Assembly (NCBI RefSeq): GCF_019857225.1
Contig: NZ_JAFJSY010000090.1
Location: 1 to 40,536, forward strand
Reading direction: 5' to 3'
Source: Streptomyces plumbidurans
GTDB lineage: Bacteria > Actinomycetota > Actinomycetes > Streptomycetales > Streptomycetaceae
DNA length: 40,536 nucleotides
In this document: piece after piece, positions 24,368 through 32,156 of the stretch
Position numbering within the stretch: position 1 is the first letter of the stretch
Layout of the letters: every line of letters begins with the position of its first letter
Notes under the pieces: model-generated
What the model saw: the letters and a program-made list of their open reading frames with translations, nothing else
Database searches by the model: none
Told to the model about the DNA's origin: nothing
Translations under genes and position numbers: made by a program

Positions 24368-25122
24368 GAGGTGACCTCCGACTCTGTGCGCCATGTGCGG
24401 CCAGGGCCGCCGAGGTCCACGCCGTATTCAACGATGTTCCCCTCGCTGTCCACGAACTTTGCCGTCATGACGACCACTGGTTCTGTCGGAGGATGTTCGG
24501 GGTCCAGTTCCAAGAGCTGCGCGTACTCCGGTGTCACTAGACGTGCTGAGGCTGTGTCGATGCGGTGGCTGATCGCGTGGCCCGTCGCTTGGGCAATGAG
24601 TTGGAGCGACGTTCCTCCGGTCAGACGCTCGCTCTCCGCCAGTTGCGGGATCAGCTTCCCGTAGCGAGCGGGAATCCATGACGTGCTGTGGGCAACGATG
24701 CCGTGCCGGTCTCGGTAGACCCGGCTCCGGCGGATCACATCGGAGCCAGGCTGAATGTCCAGCGCTTGTGCCACTTCGGCGGGTGCGGACACGACGGCGG
24801 CCTGATGCGAGTCGGACCTTTCACCGGCTCCCCAGCTAGATCCGGTACGGCGCCCTCGGTCCTGGCGCTGAGAGCCGGACGACATGGGAGCAGGCTGGTC
24901 CAAGACCTCTGTACCGATCCCGTGGATCCCTCGTACAAGTCCCTCGTTGCGCAGCTTGCGCAGGGCCTTTTCCGCCGTTGCGGTACTCACTTTCCACTCT
25001 TCCGCGAGGTTCTTGATGCTCGGCAAGAGGGTTCCTGGCTCTAGCTGACCAGACGTAATCAGCTCTGTGTAGTGGGCGGCAATCTTCGCGTACGGCGCCC
25101 GGTTGTCGGCCTGGCCTGCCAT
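24364..25122 (-). CDS. GntR-family (HutC/UTRA type) repressor, KorSA-like
   Basis: 252 residues from ATG 25122, with AGGAG 8 nt upstream. Residues 8-78 are a GntR winged helix (YAKIAAHYTELITSGQLEPGTLLPSIKNLAEEWKVSTATAEKALRKLRNEGLVRG). A linker of about 25 Ser/Arg/Gly residues follows, then a UTRA ligand-binding domain from about 110 (VIRRSRVYRDRHGIVAHSTSWIP). In pSAM2 the GntR repressor KorSA keeps transfer genes off, and a similar role is likely here. A perfect 10-bp inverted repeat lies 30-77 bp upstream. The gene is AT-richer than the rest of the element. Confidence 0.85.
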   Translation of the reverse strand: MAGQADNRAPYAKIAAHYTELITSGQLEPGTLLPSIKNLAEEWKVSTATAEKALRKLRNEGLVRGIHGIGTEVLDQPAPMSSGSQRQDRGRRTGSSWGAGERSDSHQAAVVSAPAEVAQALDIQPGSDVIRRSRVYRDRHGIVAHSTSWIPARYGKLIPQLAESERLTGGTSLQLIAQATGHAISHRIDTASARLVTPEYAQLLELDPEHPPTEPVVVMTAKFVDSEGNIVEYGVDLGGPGRTWRTESEVTS

Positions 25123-25151
25123 CACGCCTGCTCCTTTTCGTCACTTCCCTG

Positions 25152-25199
25152 AGGTTCCCTACCTTACCGCTTGACACCGCAGGGACCCCTAGGGAACCT
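25152..25199. promoter_or_regulatory. GntR operator candidate (AGGTTCCCTA repeats)
   Basis: AGGTTCCCTA (25152-25161) and its inverse TAGGGAACCT (25190-25199) are perfect, with centres 38 bp apart. TTCCCT at 25145-25150 and TTAGGGA at 25199-25205 are half-copies. The TTGACA at 25171-25176 (plus strand) lies between the arms, so binding would cover divergent promoters. Confidence 0.55.
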
Positions 25200-25381
25200 T
25201 AGGGATGTGCCCACCGGGCGGCTCAGCCGATCGGGGGGTGCAGGACCTCAATGCGCCCTGCTTCAGGGCCGCTTGAGGTCAAGGGGCCCGGGACAGAGCG
25301 GGCCGAGGGCGCACCCGACCCTGGTCATTCGGGAGGGCTTAGACCGAAAGGTCACGTCTCCATACGCCTACAACGGGGTCA

Positions 25382-25409
25382 TGCCGCGCTACCTGATACG
25401 GGCGCGGCA
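25382..25409 (+). ncRNA. Leader hairpin 1 (shared stem)
   Basis: TGCCGCGC pairs with GCGCGGCA around a 12-nt loop. Its seven-base arm GCCGCGC/GCGCGGC recurs in hairpin 2 (25505-25523), so the four arms can pair in two ways. It lies in a 487-bp stretch (25123-25609) without a recognisable gene. Confidence 0.4.
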
Positions 25410-25432
25410 CCCCCGAAGGAGACACGTTCATC

Positions 25433-25481
25433 GCCCCGGCGTTCTGCCGTGAGGGCGCGAGATCGAATCTCGCCCGGGGCA
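25433..25481 (+). ncRNA. tRNA-like minihelix (acceptor plus T-arm)
   Basis: GCCCCGG (25433-25439) pairs with CCGGGGC (25474-25480) as a 7-bp acceptor-like stem with A as the next base. A 17-nt connector precedes GCGAG-ATCGAAT-CTCGC, a T-arm-like 5-bp stem and 7-nt loop. No D-arm or anticodon arm fits, so it is not a working tRNA. Normal T-loops have T first; here it is A. Confidence 0.45.
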
Positions 25482-25504
25482 CTCCGGCCACCTTCAGTGG
25501 CCGT

Positions 25505-25523
25505 GCCGCGCGCTTGGCGCGGC
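25505..25523 (+). ncRNA. Leader hairpin 2 (shared stem)
   Basis: GCCGCGC pairs with GCGCGGC around a 5-nt loop (GCTTG). The same arms occur in hairpin 1. Confidence 0.45.
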
Positions 25524-25541
25524 TGTCACCCACAACGGCAA

Positions 25542-25571
25542 GCGCCCCCGGTGCTGGAACACCGGGGGCGC
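25542..25571 (+). terminator. Leader hairpin 3, terminator-like
   Basis: GCGCCCCCGGTG and CACCGGGGGCGC form a perfect 12-bp stem with a 6-nt loop, 38 bp before the DUF6284 gene. It could be an attenuator for the transfer operon. Confidence 0.6.
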
Positions 25572-25609
25572 GGTTCGGGCCGTTCCCCTCCTGAGAGGAA
25601 CCACGACCC

Positions 25610-25870
25610 ATGAGCCCCATCGTTACTGTTCAGGACGCTGTTACCGCGTTCGCCGACTGGATCGAACCGACGAACGCTGAGCTGGACGCGATCGAGCAGG
25701 AGTTGCCCGCGATCCTCGCGGACGTCGACCTGCTGGACGCGCAGATCATCACCCTCGACCGCATCCCGACTGAGCTGGACGCCCGGCGCATTCGCCGCGC
25801 GCACCGCAAGGTGCTCGCCGCGCGGCGCACGCTGGCCAACCGCTCCAACGCGACGGGCGGTGCGGCATGA
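25610..25870 (+). CDS. DUF6284 family protein
   Basis: 86 residues (MSPIVTVQDAVTAFADW). It is helical and acidic at the start (NAELDAIEQELPAILADVDLLDAQIITLDR) and basic at the end (RRIRRAHRKVLAARRTLANR). Small proteins of this family are repeatedly found in Streptomyces AICEs and plasmids at the head of transfer operons; function unknown. It starts after GAGAGGA at 12 nt. The next gene overlaps its stop (ATGA). Confidence 0.8.
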   Translation: MSPIVTVQDAVTAFADWIEPTNAELDAIEQELPAILADVDLLDAQIITLDRIPTELDARRIRRAHRKVLAARRTLANRSNATGGAA

Positions 25871-26061
25871 GTGCCACGCCTTCCCCGCGCGGCTGGGCTC
25901 TCCTGCTCGTCCTGGCGGGCGCCCTCGCTGCGGTGACCGGTACGACGGCCGCGTACGTCACGCACGACCACGTGTGGCGCTACCTGGTCGTGGCCGGTTG
26001 CTTCGTGCAGTGCGTCGGTTGGGTGCGTCACGGCCGCCGCCAGAGGGGCGGTGCGCGATGA
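25867..26061 (+). CDS. Small two-span membrane protein of the transfer operon
   Basis: 64 residues with hydrophobic segments at about 9-28 and 37-52 (WALLLVLAGALAAVTGTTAAYV; YLVVAGCFVQCVGWV) and a basic C-terminus. Resembles small Spd-type spread proteins in size and position only. Starts inside the stop of the DUF6284 gene and overlaps the next start by ATGA. Confidence 0.72.
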   Translation: MSATPSPRGWALLLVLAGALAAVTGTTAAYVTHDHVWRYLVVAGCFVQCVGWVRHGRRQRGGAR

Positions 26062-26930
26062 ATCGCACGGGCCGCATCCTGCTGGTGGCCGCGCTGGTCG
26101 GTGTGGTCGGCATGGCGTTTCGGGTCTCCTGGAACGCGCTGCGCGACATCGCCAACGCGATCGGCGCGGACCACACCGCCGCCACCCTCTACCCGTTCGT
26201 GGTCGACGGACTGATGGCGCTGGCGCTGGTCGCCACCCTCGTCCTGGTCGGCCAGGATCGGAAGTTCGCGCTGCGGGTGCTGGGTACCTACACGGGCGCC
26301 TCCCTTGTCCTCAACTACGTCCACGGTCTGGTCCCCGCGCTGCACGGCCGTGCGGTCGACTGGGGACGGTTGGCCGACTGGGACCCCGCCAACTGGGCGC
26401 TCGTCCTGCTCGCCACGTCGCTTCCGGTCGGGTCGATCTACTTCGGCTCCGACTTGGTCGCCAAGGTGCTGCACCATCGACCGGCCCCGATCCTGACCGC
26501 AGACACGAATGCGGAGGAATCCACCAATACCGAGAGGTATCGGTCTACGGCTGACCTGCCGGAATCGACCCCCGCTCCCATCACGCTGACCCGGCTGCCG
26601 CTGCCTGCACCGGTCGCCGTCGACCTGGGCAAGTCGACCCCGCACAAGCCGATCCGGGCCATCACCCCCGCGCCGGTCACGTCGACCGCGCGCGCCACGG
26701 TAGCGGCCACCTCGTCCCGTCCGCGACGGGCGACCGGTCGAGTCCCCGCCGCCGCGAAGTCGACCCGACCCAAGCGCACCCCGGAGCAGCTGCTCACCGA
26801 GGCGCGCACCGTGACGGCCGGTTGGCCGGACGCGCAGATCACCGCCGAGGGCATCCGCCGCGAGGTGCACACCTCGCCCGCGAACGCCCGCACCCTGCGC
26901 GACACGCTGCTCGCCGAGCGGGCCGCCTGA
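26058..26930 (+). CDS. DUF2637-domain membrane protein, SpdB-like
   Basis: 290 residues. Four hydrophobic segments fill residues about 5-130 (ILLVAALVGVVGMAF; YPFVVDGLMALALVATLVLV; VLGTYTGASLVLNYV; ALVLLATSLPVGSIYF), typical of DUF2637. A long basic Pro/Thr/Arg-rich tail follows (TSTARATVAATSSRPRRATG), then a compact C-terminal helix region with TPEQLLTEARTVTAGWP. DUF2637 proteins in AICEs are linked to spread within mycelium. The start overlaps the preceding stop (ATGA). The stop TGA overlaps the next ATG by one base. Confidence 0.82.
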   Translation: MNRTGRILLVAALVGVVGMAFRVSWNALRDIANAIGADHTAATLYPFVVDGLMALALVATLVLVGQDRKFALRVLGTYTGASLVLNYVHGLVPALHGRAVDWGRLADWDPANWALVLLATSLPVGSIYFGSDLVAKVLHHRPAPILTADTNAEESTNTERYRSTADLPESTPAPITLTRLPLPAPVAVDLGKSTPHKPIRAITPAPVTSTARATVAATSSRPRRATGRVPAAAKSTRPKRTPEQLLTEARTVTAGWPDAQITAEGIRREVHTSPANARTLRDTLLAERAA

Positions 26931-27319
26931 TGTCGGCCGCGTGGGGCAAGTGCTTCGACCCGTCCGGCGCCCGCTACGGGGTGCCCACCTACCCGTGGCG
27001 GCTCGCCCCGGACGGGCTCGCCACACGCCGGCAGTTACGGGCCCGGGGCTTGCGTCCGGGCGGTCAGCCGATCGCCGCGCAGGTCATGCGCATCAACCGC
27101 CGTGCTGGCGGGCCGCGCGTCGCCTTCCTCTACCGCGAGGACCTGGCGCTGCCGGTGCGGCCGATGACGTCGCGCAAGTGGGGCGCGCTCGCCCTGGCGA
27201 TGCTCGCCCGCCGCACCTGCCCGTCCTGCCGGATCACCTACGACTACTGCATTTCCCGCCGCTACGGCCTGTGCGGGCTGTGCATCGACGCCAACACCCC
27301 GACCCCGGAGGGGGAGTGA
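26930..27319 (+). CDS. RRQRL-motif zinc-binding protein
   Basis: 129 residues. The N-terminal YGVPTYPWRLAPDGLATRRQLRARGLRPGG matches the RRQRL-motif family of actinobacterial plasmid/AICE proteins. The C-terminal CPSCRITYDYCISRRYGLCGLC gives four or five cysteines for one zinc site. Function unknown; DNA or RNA binding is plausible. The start shares one base with the previous stop (TGATG). Confidence 0.82.
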   Translation: MSAAWGKCFDPSGARYGVPTYPWRLAPDGLATRRQLRARGLRPGGQPIAAQVMRINRRAGGPRVAFLYREDLALPVRPMTSRKWGALALAMLARRTCPSCRITYDYCISRRYGLCGLCIDANTPTPEGE

Positions 27320-27321
27320 CC

Positions 27322-27639
27322 ATGGGCAAGCCCAACACCCGCCGCCTGGACAAAGAGATCCAGCTGACCATGCGCAAGCTGGAGGCGGTCCGCAACGGCG
27401 AATGGTGGCCGCTGACCGGCTCCGAACGGCGCGCCATGTTCGCGGCCGTGGCGGGCGGCTCCGTGCGCGCCGCACGCGGCAAGAGCACCGGCCGCGCCGA
27501 ACGCCGCATGGACACCACCGCGAGTGCCGCCGAGACCCGGCTGACCGCCGAACTGACCGCACTCCAGATGGAACGGCAGCGCATCGTCACCGAGGCCGCC
27601 CGCGACAAGGCCGCCAAGAAGTCCTCGGGGTGGTGGTGA
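27322..27639 (+). CDS. Small basic protein of the transfer operon, WW-terminated
   Basis: 105 residues, highly charged (MGKPNTRRLDKEIQLTMRKLEAV), probably helical with a coiled-coil-like second half (TRLTAELTALQMERQRIVTEA). The end KKSSGWW is unusual and is echoed by the following protein. GGAGGGGGAG precedes the ATG. Not recognised. No membrane span. Confidence 0.7.
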   Translation: MGKPNTRRLDKEIQLTMRKLEAVRNGEWWPLTGSERRAMFAAVAGGSVRAARGKSTGRAERRMDTTASAAETRLTAELTALQMERQRIVTEAARDKAAKKSSGWW

Positions 27640-27641
27640 CC

Positions 27642-27812
27642 ATGGCCGTACCCGAGACGCCTCCGGGCGCGTGCCCGCAGTGCTGGCAGCACGCCTACGA
27701 CAAGAGCATCCACCGCAAGCTCAAGCCGCGCGAGGACTGCCAGCCGTGCCTGGACCACATGCGCAACGGCTGCCCCTACCTCGTGCCCAAGAAGCGGTCG
27801 AGCTGGTGGTGA
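27642..27812 (+). CDS. Small cysteine-rich protein of the transfer operon, WW-terminated
   Basis: 56 residues. CPQC near 11 and CQPC near 33, followed by one more Cys (GCPYL), give five cysteines, enough for a zinc site. The end KKRSSWW resembles KKSSGWW in the protein before it. The ATG comes two bases after the previous stop. No named family recognised. Confidence 0.7.
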   Translation: MAVPETPPGACPQCWQHAYDKSIHRKLKPREDCQPCLDHMRNGCPYLVPKKRSSWW

Positions 27813-27945
27813 CCGCACCGGCCCCCGTCTGATCCGCACGTTCCCGCTCGGGGTGGCCGCGCCCTCCCGCGAGTCCGGCCGCCCCGGCGCCCCTCATCCT
27901 CCACCAACTCCCGCCCCCATGAGGGCAGTCAGGAGTCAGTTCCGC

Positions 27946-30063
27946 ATGTCCGAGAACGTCGTACGCCTGCACAAGAACCCCGAACCGCCCGCCGATCAGG
28001 CGGCCGTGACCACACTGACCGTGGTCCCCGAACCGGCACCCCCGGCGCCCGTGCCGCTGTGGGTGCGCTCCGGCCGCGCCGTCCGTGCAGCGGTCACGCA
28101 CGACACCACCAAGACCGCCGCCCGCGCGGTCGCCCGGCACTCCCTCTACACCCTCAACGGCGGCCGGATCGTGGTCCGGCGCACCTGGGACGGCCGCACC
28201 GGCGCACGGTATGAGCGCATGCTGCGCGCCGCCGAGGCCGCCGGGAACTACGAGGTCGCCGAGGAGTGGGAGGAGCGCCTGCAGCGCTTCCGCGAAGCGA
28301 GGCACCGCCGCCGCATGGACCTGCTGCACTCGCCCGGCGACGCCGCCAAGGGCGTCGGCGTCGCCGCCGGCATGAGCGTCGGCGCGCTGGTCGCGCTCGG
28401 GGTCGTGATGGCCATCAACAGCGGCGACGTGCGTGACGTCATCACCCCGCTCGCCGCCACCATCGAGTTCATCGGTCTGCTCATCCGGATCGTGCAGATC
28501 GTGTGGGGCCCGGCGCTCACGATCGGCCCGCTGCTCGCCCTGCTCGCGCTGTGGGCCGTCGGCAAGCACCAGCAGGCCGCCCCCGCGTGGTCGATGCCCG
28601 ACCAGGTCCGATCGAGCGAGGGTGAGCCGATCACCCCGTCCATCGTCGTCAAAGCCCTGCGCGACCTCGGGGTGCCCGCCCTGCGCAAGGCCATCCAGGA
28701 GATGGGCGACGCCGGCGCCTCCATGCTCGGCCCCATCCGCATCGCCGGATGCGGCGTCGAGGTCGACGTCACGCTCCCCTCGGGGGTGTCGACGATCGAG
28801 GTACAGAACCGGCGGCGCAAGCTGGCGGAGAACCTGACCCGGCACGAGCACGAGGTGTTCATCACCATCCCGCAGGCCGCGCGTACGGTGCGGCTGTGGA
28901 TCGCCGATTCCGGCGCGCTGGATGAGCCGATCGGCCCGTCCCCGCTGGTCACCGACGAGACGATGACCGCCGACTACGCCAAGGGCCGCGCCCCCTGGGG
29001 GCAGGACCTGCGCGGCGACGCGGCCGCGCTGAGCCTGTATCAGCGCCACCTGCTCATCACCGGCCTGTCCAACCAGGGCAAGACCGTGGCCCTGCGCTCC
29101 CTCGCGCTGTGGTTGTCCCTGGACCGCTCGGTGCAGTTCCTGATGGGCGACCTCAAGGGCGTGGGCGACTGGGCCATGTTCGACGGACTGGCCACCACAC
29201 TGATCCAGGGGCCGACGGATGAGCACGTGATCCAGGTGACGGAGATGGTCGAGGGCGCGGTGGCGGAGATGAACCGCCGCATCCAGGCTCCGCCCGGCAC
29301 CACCTTCCCTCCGCTGATCGTGCTGGTCGACGAGGCGCAGGTGGCGTTCATGTGCCCGGCCAAGGACGAGGACAAGCGCCCCTACGGCGGCTCCAAGGCC
29401 AACTCCCGGTACTTCATGGCCGTCCGCAAGATTCACAACCAGGGCCGTGCGGTCAACGTCCTGATGTGGCAGGGCACCCAGGACCCCACCAACGAGAACC
29501 TGCCCAAGCTCGTGCGCGAGGGCGCCCACACCCGCGCCTCACTCGCCCTGGGCACCGAATCCCAGGCCCGGATGGCCCTGGGGGACAAGGCGGTCGACGG
29601 CGGGGCCGCGCCGAACCTGCTGCGTCCGGGCCTGGACCGGGGAACGCTGGTCGTCGCTTCCGACGGCATCGCCATCCCGGCCGGACAGTCGTCCATCACG
29701 GTGCGTACGCACTACATCGACGACGACGCGGCCGAGGCCATCACCGACCGCGCCAAGGCCCTGCGCGACGGCGTGACCACCCTGCACGCCATCGACAAGG
29801 GCGAGCAGCGCGATCCGCTCGCCGACATCGCCTCCGTCATCGGCACGGCGGAGCGGGTGCGCACCAAGGACGTGCTGTCCCGGCTCGGCACCCTCAATCC
29901 GGGCGCCTACGGCGGCTGGTCGTTCCTCGACCTCAAGCGCGTGCTAGAGGGCACCGGCGCGGAGCCGTACAAGTCCGACGGCGTCATGGTCGTCGGCCGC
30001 GACCGCCTCGCCCGCGCGCTCGCCAACCGCGACGACGAGGGTTCCGCTTCCGCCTCCCAATGA
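27946..30063 (+). CDS. FtsK/SpoIIIE-type conjugal DNA translocase (Tra)
   Basis: 705 residues from ATG 27946, preceded by AGGAG at 10 nt. Residues about 134-210 hold two to three membrane spans (GVGVAAGMSVGALVALGVV; IGLLIRIVQIVWGPALTIG). Walker A GLSNQGKT is near 371-380 and Walker B PPLIVLVDEAQ near 457. A conserved WQGTQDP lies further on. The C-terminal 80 residues have a winged-helix look (TKDVLSRLGTLNP, GWSFLDLKRVL), the place where TraB-type proteins read 8-bp repeats in the clt site. In AICEs this single hexameric motor moves double-stranded DNA to the next cell. Repeats just downstream are a candidate clt. Confidence 0.9.
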   Translation: MSENVVRLHKNPEPPADQAAVTTLTVVPEPAPPAPVPLWVRSGRAVRAAVTHDTTKTAARAVARHSLYTLNGGRIVVRRTWDGRTGARYERMLRAAEAAGNYEVAEEWEERLQRFREARHRRRMDLLHSPGDAAKGVGVAAGMSVGALVALGVVMAINSGDVRDVITPLAATIEFIGLLIRIVQIVWGPALTIGPLLALLALWAVGKHQQAAPAWSMPDQVRSSEGEPITPSIVVKALRDLGVPALRKAIQEMGDAGASMLGPIRIAGCGVEVDVTLPSGVSTIEVQNRRRKLAENLTRHEHEVFITIPQAARTVRLWIADSGALDEPIGPSPLVTDETMTADYAKGRAPWGQDLRGDAAALSLYQRHLLITGLSNQGKTVALRSLALWLSLDRSVQFLMGDLKGVGDWAMFDGLATTLIQGPTDEHVIQVTEMVEGAVAEMNRRIQAPPGTTFPPLIVLVDEAQVAFMCPAKDEDKRPYGGSKANSRYFMAVRKIHNQGRAVNVLMWQGTQDPTNENLPKLVREGAHTRASLALGTESQARMALGDKAVDGGAAPNLLRPGLDRGTLVVASDGIAIPAGQSSITVRTHYIDDDAAEAITDRAKALRDGVTTLHAIDKGEQRDPLADIASVIGTAERVRTKDVLSRLGTLNPGAYGGWSFLDLKRVLEGTGAEPYKSDGVMVVGRDRLARALANRDDEGSASASQ

Positions 30064-30243
30064 CAGGGAGCCGACCCCCGCCGGGGCAGGGAGGCAGGGA
30101 GAACTCCCTGACCCCCTCCCTGCCCCGCCTCCCTCGCCTTGACCTGCACAAATGATCGTCCAGGGAGGCAGGGAGGCACCCCAGGCCAGACCCCTGAAAC
30201 CCCCTCCACAGCACACCTTCAAGGGTGTGTCTCCGCCTCCCTG
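30064..30243. repeat. CAGGGAG repeat cluster downstream of tra (candidate clt)
   Basis: CAGGGAG occurs at 30064, 30087, 30095, 30161 and 30169, and its inverse CTCCCTG at 30104, 30116 and 30237: eight copies in 180 bp. The first part also forms a 13-bp inverted repeat (CGGGGCAGGGAGG / CCTCCCTGCCCCG). In pSVH1-type plasmids TraB reads short repeats in clt beside tra. Confidence 0.6.
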
Positions 30244-30268
30244 GAACCGGCACCGGAAGGGATTCCGC

Positions 30269-30736
30269 ATGTACCCCGAACGCGTTCCGCAGACGCCCGC
30301 CGCGCGGGCCGTCGATGTCCACCAGCCGACCCCGATACAGCCCGCCCTCGTCCACCAGGCGGCGCCACTGGTTCCCGTTCAGCCGGGCACCGTGCCGTCT
30401 GTGGCGAGCATCGTCCTGCCCGACGGCCGCGTCGTCACCGGCTACGCCATCGAACCCGCCAAGCCCGAACCGGTCGCCGCCAAGCCGCCGGTCTCCCGCG
30501 CTGCGGTGAACGTCGCGCTTGGGGGCGTCGGCTTCCTTGCGGTGTGTGGTGGCCTGCTGCTGCTCACCACCTTCATCACCGCGCTGACCGCGCTCATCAC
30601 TCAGCTCATCACCCTCGCGGCCGTCATCTTCGGCGGCTGGATCGCCGTGCAGGTCTTCAGCACGAGCGGGCACCGCGAGTCGACCACGGTCAATATCCGC
30701 AAAGCCATCTTCAAGCGCAACCACTTCCACGGCTAG
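30269..30736 (+). CDS. Membrane protein downstream of tra, spread-type candidate
   Basis: 155 residues. A Pro/Gln/Val-rich head of about 75 residues precedes two hydrophobic segments at about 83-105 and 108-131 (ALGGVGFLAVCGGLLLL; ALITQLITLAAVIFGGWIAV), then a short basic tail (NIRKAIFKRNHFHG). GGAAGGG precedes ATG. By place and topology it fits small SpdB-like or spread proteins, but no exact family recognised. Confidence 0.7.
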   Translation: MYPERVPQTPAARAVDVHQPTPIQPALVHQAAPLVPVQPGTVPSVASIVLPDGRVVTGYAIEPAKPEPVAAKPPVSRAAVNVALGGVGFLAVCGGLLLLTTFITALTALITQLITLAAVIFGGWIAVQVFSTSGHRESTTVNIRKAIFKRNHFHG

Positions 30737-30825
30737 CTACGCCAAGGGCGGCCCCACCTCACGCCAATGACAGCGGGACCGCCCTTGCCCAACCAGCACC
30801 TTCACGGAACTGGAGACCTCCCAGC

Positions 30826-31755
30826 ATGACCCAACCCACCGACATCCGGCGAGTGCCGGAACCCGAGCGCCTGCTACGTGCAGCACTCGACGCCGCCGCG
30901 CGCGGCTGGCACGTCTTCCCCCTCCGCCCCGGCACCAAGCGCCCCGCGCTGCACGGGGAGGCCGCCTGCCCGCGCACGGGTGCGTGCGCGAGTGGCCACC
31001 TGAAGTGGGAGCAGCGCGCGACCACTGACCCGGACCGCATCCGCGCCGCCTGGTCCCGGACGCCGTTCAACGTCGGCATCGCCACCGGCCCATCCGGCCT
31101 GCTGGTCGTCGACCTGGACGTACCGAAGGACAAAGGCAGTTCGGACGCGCCTTGCGGCGCGGCGACCTTCGGGGCGCTCTGCGAGCGCACCGGGCACGCC
31201 GTCCCCGACACCTACCGGGTGCGGACCGCGAGCGGCGGGGAGCACCTGTACTTCACCGCCCCGCACGGGGTGCGGCTGACCAACACAGCGGGAACCGTCG
31301 GGGAGTTGGTCGACACCCGCGCATGGGGCGGCTACGTCGTCGCCGCCGGATCCACCACCCCCGCCGGAGCCTACGAAGCGCTGTGCGGCTCTGTGGCGGC
31401 CCGTCTGCCCGATTGGCTGCAAAGCATCCTGCGACCGGCCCCCAGGGCGTCTCAGACGCCGTCAATCGCCGTAGCGGGGCAATCACGACGATATGCGGAT
31501 GTAGCGCTCGGCAACGAGACGCGCAACGTCGCCACGGCCCAACACGGGGAGCGCGAGCGGACGTTGTTCACCGCAGCGCGCGCCCTGGGACGGTTCGTCG
31601 CGTGGGGCGACCTCCCCCGGCACGTGGTTGAGCAGGCTCTTCAGGAGGCGGGGGAGGCGGCCGGACTCACCGTCGCCGAGTGCCGCTCCACCCTGCGCAG
31701 CGCCCTGAACTGGTCCATCGCCCACAACCAGACCGGCAGGAGGGCGACGGCATGA
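30826..31755 (+). CDS. Bifunctional DNA primase/polymerase (Prim-Pol), AICE replication
   Basis: 309 residues. The N-terminal WHVFPLRPGTKRPALHG, LLVVDLDVP (DxD metal site), TASGGEHLYFTAP and ELVDTRAWGGYVVAAGS are the ordered Prim-Pol motifs. The rest is helical, with a CGSVAARLPDWLQSIL end to the core domain and then a tail. Prim-Pol proteins can start and extend DNA, and in many AICEs they replace the RepSA/RepAM replication initiators. The gene overlaps the next by ATGA. GGAG is found 12 nt before the ATG. Confidence 0.87.
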   Translation: MTQPTDIRRVPEPERLLRAALDAAARGWHVFPLRPGTKRPALHGEAACPRTGACASGHLKWEQRATTDPDRIRAAWSRTPFNVGIATGPSGLLVVDLDVPKDKGSSDAPCGAATFGALCERTGHAVPDTYRVRTASGGEHLYFTAPHGVRLTNTAGTVGELVDTRAWGGYVVAAGSTTPAGAYEALCGSVAARLPDWLQSILRPAPRASQTPSIAVAGQSRRYADVALGNETRNVATAQHGERERTLFTAARALGRFVAWGDLPRHVVEQALQEAGEAAGLTVAECRSTLRSALNWSIAHNQTGRRATA

Positions 31756-32156
31756 ACACCCCTGCCCGCCCCCGCCTGAAGAGCATCACCCCCACCCCCG
31801 GCGGGCCGCCGCACGCGCCACAGCCTGTGGACACGACGGCCGTAGGCGCGCCGAAGGGCGCCGCCCGCCAGGGCGTCCGAACATGCCCTGACCCGCAGAC
31901 CGCCGCCCCGGGCGACCCCACGCCGGAGCAACCCGGCATCCGCATTTCCGCCCCGCCCGTCTACCGGCACCACTACGACGGCGCTCGCTGGTCCAAGCGC
32001 TTGGGAGCAACCCCGACCGCCGCCTACGCCTGCGCGTGCGGGCGGACCGGCAACGCCAGCGGCCGTGACTCCGTGGCGGCTCTGGCCGCCGCGTACGACG
32101 CCCACCGCGACACCTGCCCGCTCCGTGCTCCCCAGGAAGGGAGGGCCGCCGCATGA
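31752..32156 (+). CDS. Small zinc-finger-like protein between Prim-Pol and the ATPase
   Basis: 134 residues. The first 75 are Pro/Thr-rich and disordered. The end YACACGRTGNASGRDSVAAL then AHRDTC contains CxC, His and Cys in a spacing that could bind one zinc. Starts and stops overlap with its neighbours by ATGA, so it is translated with them. Family not recognised; a replication accessory role is inferred from position. Confidence 0.7.
   Translation: MNTPARPRLKSITPTPGGPPHAPQPVDTTAVGAPKGAARQGVRTCPDPQTAAPGDPTPEQPGIRISAPPVYRHHYDGARWSKRLGATPTAAYACACGRTGNASGRDSVAALAAAYDAHRDTCPLRAPQEGRAAA

Noticed and set aside
27721..29529. 602-codon minus-strand frame opposite tra
   Set aside because: Antisense to a Tra gene with intact Walker motifs; composition typical of shadow frames.
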